64,000 nucleotides of DNA from Flavivirga eckloniae (GTDB lineage: Bacteria > Bacteroidota > Bacteroidia > Flavobacteriales > Flavobacteriaceae). Location of the stretch: the NCBI RefSeq assembly GCF_002886045.1, contig NZ_CP025791.1:5409001-5473000 (forward strand), in the 5' to 3' direction. A program made the translations under genes and the position numbers. Of the stretch, positions 61,801 to 64,000 are shown one piece after another. Position 1 is the stretch's first letter, and the number at the start of each line of letters is the position of its first letter. The notes beneath the pieces were generated by a model. The model did not search any database. It was not told the DNA's origin and worked only from the letters and a program-made list of their open reading frames with translations.

Positions 61801-64000
61801 ACATTTTCTAACCTTAGCGGTGGAACGTATCAGGCTATGATTAGATATTCATTAGGTGGAGTTGATTGTTTAAGCACAGCTCAAGATATTACAATAGATG
61901 CGCCAAACGAGGCTTTAACCGCGTCAAGTGGTGTATCGGAATTAGCAGGTTGTGGTCCTTCTGGAGAAGGAAGATTACGTATTACGAATCCTCAAGGAGG
62001 AACACCTCCTTACGAGTATAGTTTTGATAATCAGGCAACTTGGGTGGGTACAAACGAGGCTTATGTAATGCCGGGAACTTATACCTTATATATTAGAGAT
62101 GCTAGCGGTTGTATTTATGCCATGCCGGAAATTATTTTAGATCCAGAACCAGTACCTCCAACAATAACGGTTAGTAACCCTGATTATAATTGTGATGGAA
62201 CCGCAACAAGTACAGTGGTCGTTAACAATACGGGAGGGCCAACATACCAGTACACCTATTTATTGGATGGTGTTCCAAACCCGAATACAACAGACCCTCG
62301 AGTATTTTTAAATGTACCTAATGGGCCTCACAATATTACTGTGCAATATAACTTATTGACAGTGCCTTCTTTTAGTAATTTATTAAATGAGGATTTTGGT
62401 TATGGAGCGGACACGACATCTCCAGGAATTAACACGACATTTTATTGCTTTGAACGACAAGTAGCGGCAACACAATGTAAGGGTAGTCCATCTATTAACG
62501 ATGGTGATTATTCTGTAACTTCCAGTATATTACATCCTTTTGGTACGTGGATTAATCCGGTAGATCATACACCTCCTACAACACCACCAACTCCGAATGG
62601 AAGATATTTGGCGGTTAATATCGGAGACCAAATACCCACATCTGCAATTTTATATGAAAAAACTATAAGTGATATTATTCCAAATCAGCCTATTAATGTA
62701 GAATTTTTTGCCATTAATATAGTTGGTCCAGGTTCTGGTATAGCCGACCCAGATTTAACTGTGGCACTGATAGATGGAACCGGTACGGAAATATCCTCAT
62801 TTAGTACAGGAAGAATACCAAAGTCTGGAGTATGGGAAAATTACCCAAAAACTCCAATAACTTTAGATCCGGGTGCCAATACAACCTTAAGGTTTATAGT
62901 AAGGTCTAATATACAGGAAACCAATGGAAACGATGTTGCTATAGATGATATTAGAGTGTTTCAAATGCCAGTAAGTTGTATTACAGAAGTAAACTTTCCT
63001 TTTGTAATAGATTCTAATAATGCATTTACATCTCAAATAACAAATGCTACAGATGTTACTTGTTTGGGAGCAAGCGACGGAACCATTACTATTGCAGCAC
63101 AAAATTTCGATCCAGCAATCGGATTCGAATATTCTACAGATAATGGAACAACTTGGAATACCCAATTAACATCACCTCATACAATTACAGGTTTAACGGC
63201 TGGTACTTATGATGTCTTGGTACGTTATGATAGTACCCCACCAATCTGTATGGACACATTTTCACAAGATATAAATGCACCGGCATTATTAGGAGTTAAT
63301 GCTTCTGCAACACCGGTAACATGTCTTGTTGGATCTACCGTAACAGCCACAGCTAATGGTGGTACACCTGCATATTCGTATGAATTATTAGATGCGGCTA
63401 CATTAAATCTTGTTTTTAACTTCCCTGCCAGTGGCGTTTTAAATAATGTTTCTCCAGGAGATTATATTATAAGAGTAACAGACTCTAATAATTGTACGGC
63501 AGACTCAAGTACAACATTAAATATAGCTGCCCCAACAAATCCAACAGCTACAATAGATGCAACATCAGATTTATGTTACGATACTACAAATGCATCAACT
63601 ATTGTTGTAACAGCATCAGGAGGACTAGCACCTTATGAATATAGTTTAAATAGTGGTCCGTTTGGAGCTAATAATACATTTACCAATTTAACTCCAGGCA
63701 GCTATAATGTTATGGTAAGAGATGCTAACGGATGTACTATTCCTGCAGCACTAACGCAAACCATAGCTCCACAATTAACAATAAGTACAGCACTAACAAA
63801 AGGTCTGGATTGTTCGGCTACACCAGATGCCGCAATAACTGGTAACATTAGTGGAGGAACACCACCTTATACTTTAGAGAGATCCTTTAACTCGGGAGCG
63901 TATACACCAATTACATATGGTGTACTACCATTCGTATCTTTAACAGCGAATTCTGGAGATTTCAGATTTAGAGTTACCGATGCGTTAGGATGTACGGCAG
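58822..64000 (+). CDS. sprB: SprB-like giant gliding adhesin (3' truncated by window end)
   Basis: An open frame of 1,726 codons runs to the window edge with no stop. Residues 1-24 are a signal peptide ending FAQN. Residues about 30-340 form a beta-rich head (YAGLYWSAVNPGTESISNV, ALEGDRTLTRDRLRING). Residues about 355-480 match a DUF11-like Ig fold (ILTKTVEDPSG, LTIRDVLPRN). From about residue 785, SprB-type repeats appear, each with a C-x-G start and a TYTINVSTDDGC or YNITVVDNNNC end. A beta-sandwich insert sits at about 1183-1384. SprB is the cell-surface adhesin moved by the gliding motor and secreted by T9SS. The C-terminal sorting domain is beyond the window. Confidence 0.9.
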   Translation, partial: MKKPTIFKTELIVLLILFSMQLFAQNYVPFSSATKSPRFDRDIKGDMILIGNNILGPSNNDFNDVTESNDNVDMRYIDIDSDGSTFSSSSANLQINSPANCYQIVYAGLYWSAVNPGTESISNVRMSGPNGVYHDIIADDIIFEAGGSSVDGGRSFPYACYADVTNIVRALPSNIGTYTVANVSSAQGRSRLFGNRTGHSAGWSLYIVYEDPSLTGKSITSFDGFSAMSAVNNSTLDVPISGFRTVPAPAPVRAKFAFAALEGDRTLTRDRLRINGNRLFDASRGRNNFFNSTVSSTFPRQPSSANTLGFDTGIIDVLNANNDVIDNDDTSAVVRLETDQDTYFPYFFAFSVDIIAPNIILTKTVEDPSGNDIGGQLVGLGEELNYVIGFHNSGNDDATDLTIRDVLPRNIVFDYPADMGLLPPGVTVQSYTPATREIVFRVDDSVIEENDPVLEIRFRVTVVRECSLLNNACDNIVSNQAFSTYRGTMNPLFVISDDPSFSTNTACLLTPGATNFLADISCTFEEDVILCGSSIDLVAGDDYDSYEWRTSPTGPVIWNQQTYPATAPGTYYVHNTATAPCQSIDQVFNVITFGAGVTNPVIPFADQVVQCPNGGTLMPNIFMCGASDTTFIDTNITDADSIIWYRLDESSCTAVTNINCPNEDPVCNWGQVGTGPDYLVDSPGQYRLILNYTGGCRNLFYFNVYENELLPTETHSDIICTTPGEIVIGDVPSGYEYSLDNATYQPSNVFAINTPGVYTVYIRQIGVTPNPCIFTVPNIQIRERNFTVTTAITQPLCHGGQGSVLVAANDVRPQYYYSISNSSGTIINSVGPIAAGDYTFSNLNAGTYTINVSTDDGCAYTGSIDIVEPDLLEATVAITRPLTCGSGEITISAQGGTTPYFYYINGDPNFQLDPRVEVLDPGGVYNITVVDNNNCSTTTSITVDPIAPPVYTVTETDILCYSDNGQIVFNVTNANGYTIAYSIDNGATFVSNPTFSNLSGGTYQAMIRYSLGGVDCLSTAQDITIDAPNEALTASSGVSELAGCGPSGEGRLRITNPQGGTPPYEYSFDNQATWVGTNEAYVMPGTYTLYIRDASGCIYAMPEIILDPEPVPPTITVSNPDYNCDGTATSTVVVNNTGGPTYQYTYLLDGVPNPNTTDPRVFLNVPNGPHNITVQYNLLTVPSFSNLLNEDFGYGADTTSPGINTTFYCFERQVAATQCKGSPSINDGDYSVTSSILHPFGTWINPVDHTPPTTPPTPNGRYLAVNIGDQIPTSAILYEKTISDIIPNQPINVEFFAINIVGPGSGIADPDLTVALIDGTGTEISSFSTGRIPKSGVWENYPKTPITLDPGANTTLRFIVRSNIQETNGNDVAIDDIRVFQMPVSCITEVNFPFVIDSNNAFTSQITNATDVTCLGASDGTITIAAQNFDPAIGFEYSTDNGTTWNTQLTSPHTITGLTAGTYDVLVRYDSTPPICMDTFSQDINAPALLGVNASATPVTCLVGSTVTATANGGTPAYSYELLDAATLNLVFNFPASGVLNNVSPGDYIIRVTDSNNCTADSSTTLNIAAPTNPTATIDATSDLCYDTTNASTIVVTASGGLAPYEYSLNSGPFGANNTFTNLTPGSYNVMVRDANGCTIPAALTQTIAPQLTISTALTKGLDCSATPDAAITGNISGGTPPYTLERSFNSGAYTPITYGVLPFVSLTANSGDFRFRVTDALGCTA

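Noticed and set aside
59098-63165. Several minus-strand frames of 70-120 codons opposite the SprB-like adhesin
   Set aside because: The plus-strand frame is open across the whole stretch with clear domains, so these are shadows.

Overview
The window is AT-rich and very probably from a member of the Bacteroidetes, family Flavobacteriaceae, most likely a gliding and possibly marine species. The evidence is promoters of the TAnnTTTG type, signal peptides ending in AQ, a type IX secretion type-B C-terminal domain, a PorP/SprF-like barrel, a SprB-like giant adhesin, and many short flavobacterial intergenic palindromes. No rRNA or tRNA gene was seen. I cannot name the genus from sequence alone.

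Region 1 (1-5.6 kb) is accessory DNA with almost all genes on the minus strand. It holds small cassette-like genes (exported protein, small membrane protein, GNAT, NTF2-like, DinB-like, coiled-coil protein), an intact IS481-family element plus a lone remnant of the same IS end, and a 130 bp attC-like palindrome. It also holds a REP-associated tyrosine transposase (RAYT) that lacks a start codon, is bracketed by inverted copies of its REP hairpin, and has two more REP copies nearby.

Region 2 (5.8-30.4 kb) is a long plus-strand cobalamin (B12) cluster. The first block is cobQ, cobD, cbiB and a small ATPase. A cobalamin riboswitch follows, then a [2Fe-2S] protein, an SDR-CobA fusion, cbiX, cobI, a cobJ-cobH fusion, bluB, cobL (cbiET), a cbiG-cobM fusion, cbiJ, cbiD, a NiCoT/UreH-like permease and a fused ChlI/ChlD-like chelatase subunit. 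A 150 bp repeat separates these from cobB, pduO-type cobO, cobW and cobN. The set mixes early-cobalt genes (CbiX, CbiG, CbiD) with the late-cobalt chelatase CobN and the oxygen-dependent BluB. Nucleotide-loop genes (cobU, cobS, cobT, cobC) are not in the window.

Region 3 (30.9-38.2 kb) contains scattered genes: an AraC regulator, a secreted esterase, a zinc-ribbon membrane protein, a KdgK-like sugar kinase with a UxuR-like operator, AlkD, a GNAT-YoaP protein and a flavin-binding protein, with several MITE-like inverted repeats between them.

Region 4 (39.0-51.4 kb) is a stress cluster: a PAS histidine kinase, a response regulator fused to a CRP/FNR-type DNA-binding module, four tandem universal stress proteins, Hsp20, thioredoxin, a beta-CASP nuclease, an ATP-cone nuclease and small coiled-coil proteins. 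Four TGAT-N4-ATCA boxes lie at nearly identical spacing (29.5-30.5 bp) from five -7 elements. This points to a self-contained regulon probably driven by the response regulator in the same cluster, and it is the most notable find in the window.

Region 5 (51.8-64 kb) is a gliding and type IX secretion surface locus: two exported proteins, a type-B CTD protein, a three-part PorP/SprF - TolA-like rod - SPOR-like protein, and the first 1,726 codons of a SprB-like adhesin that runs off the window.
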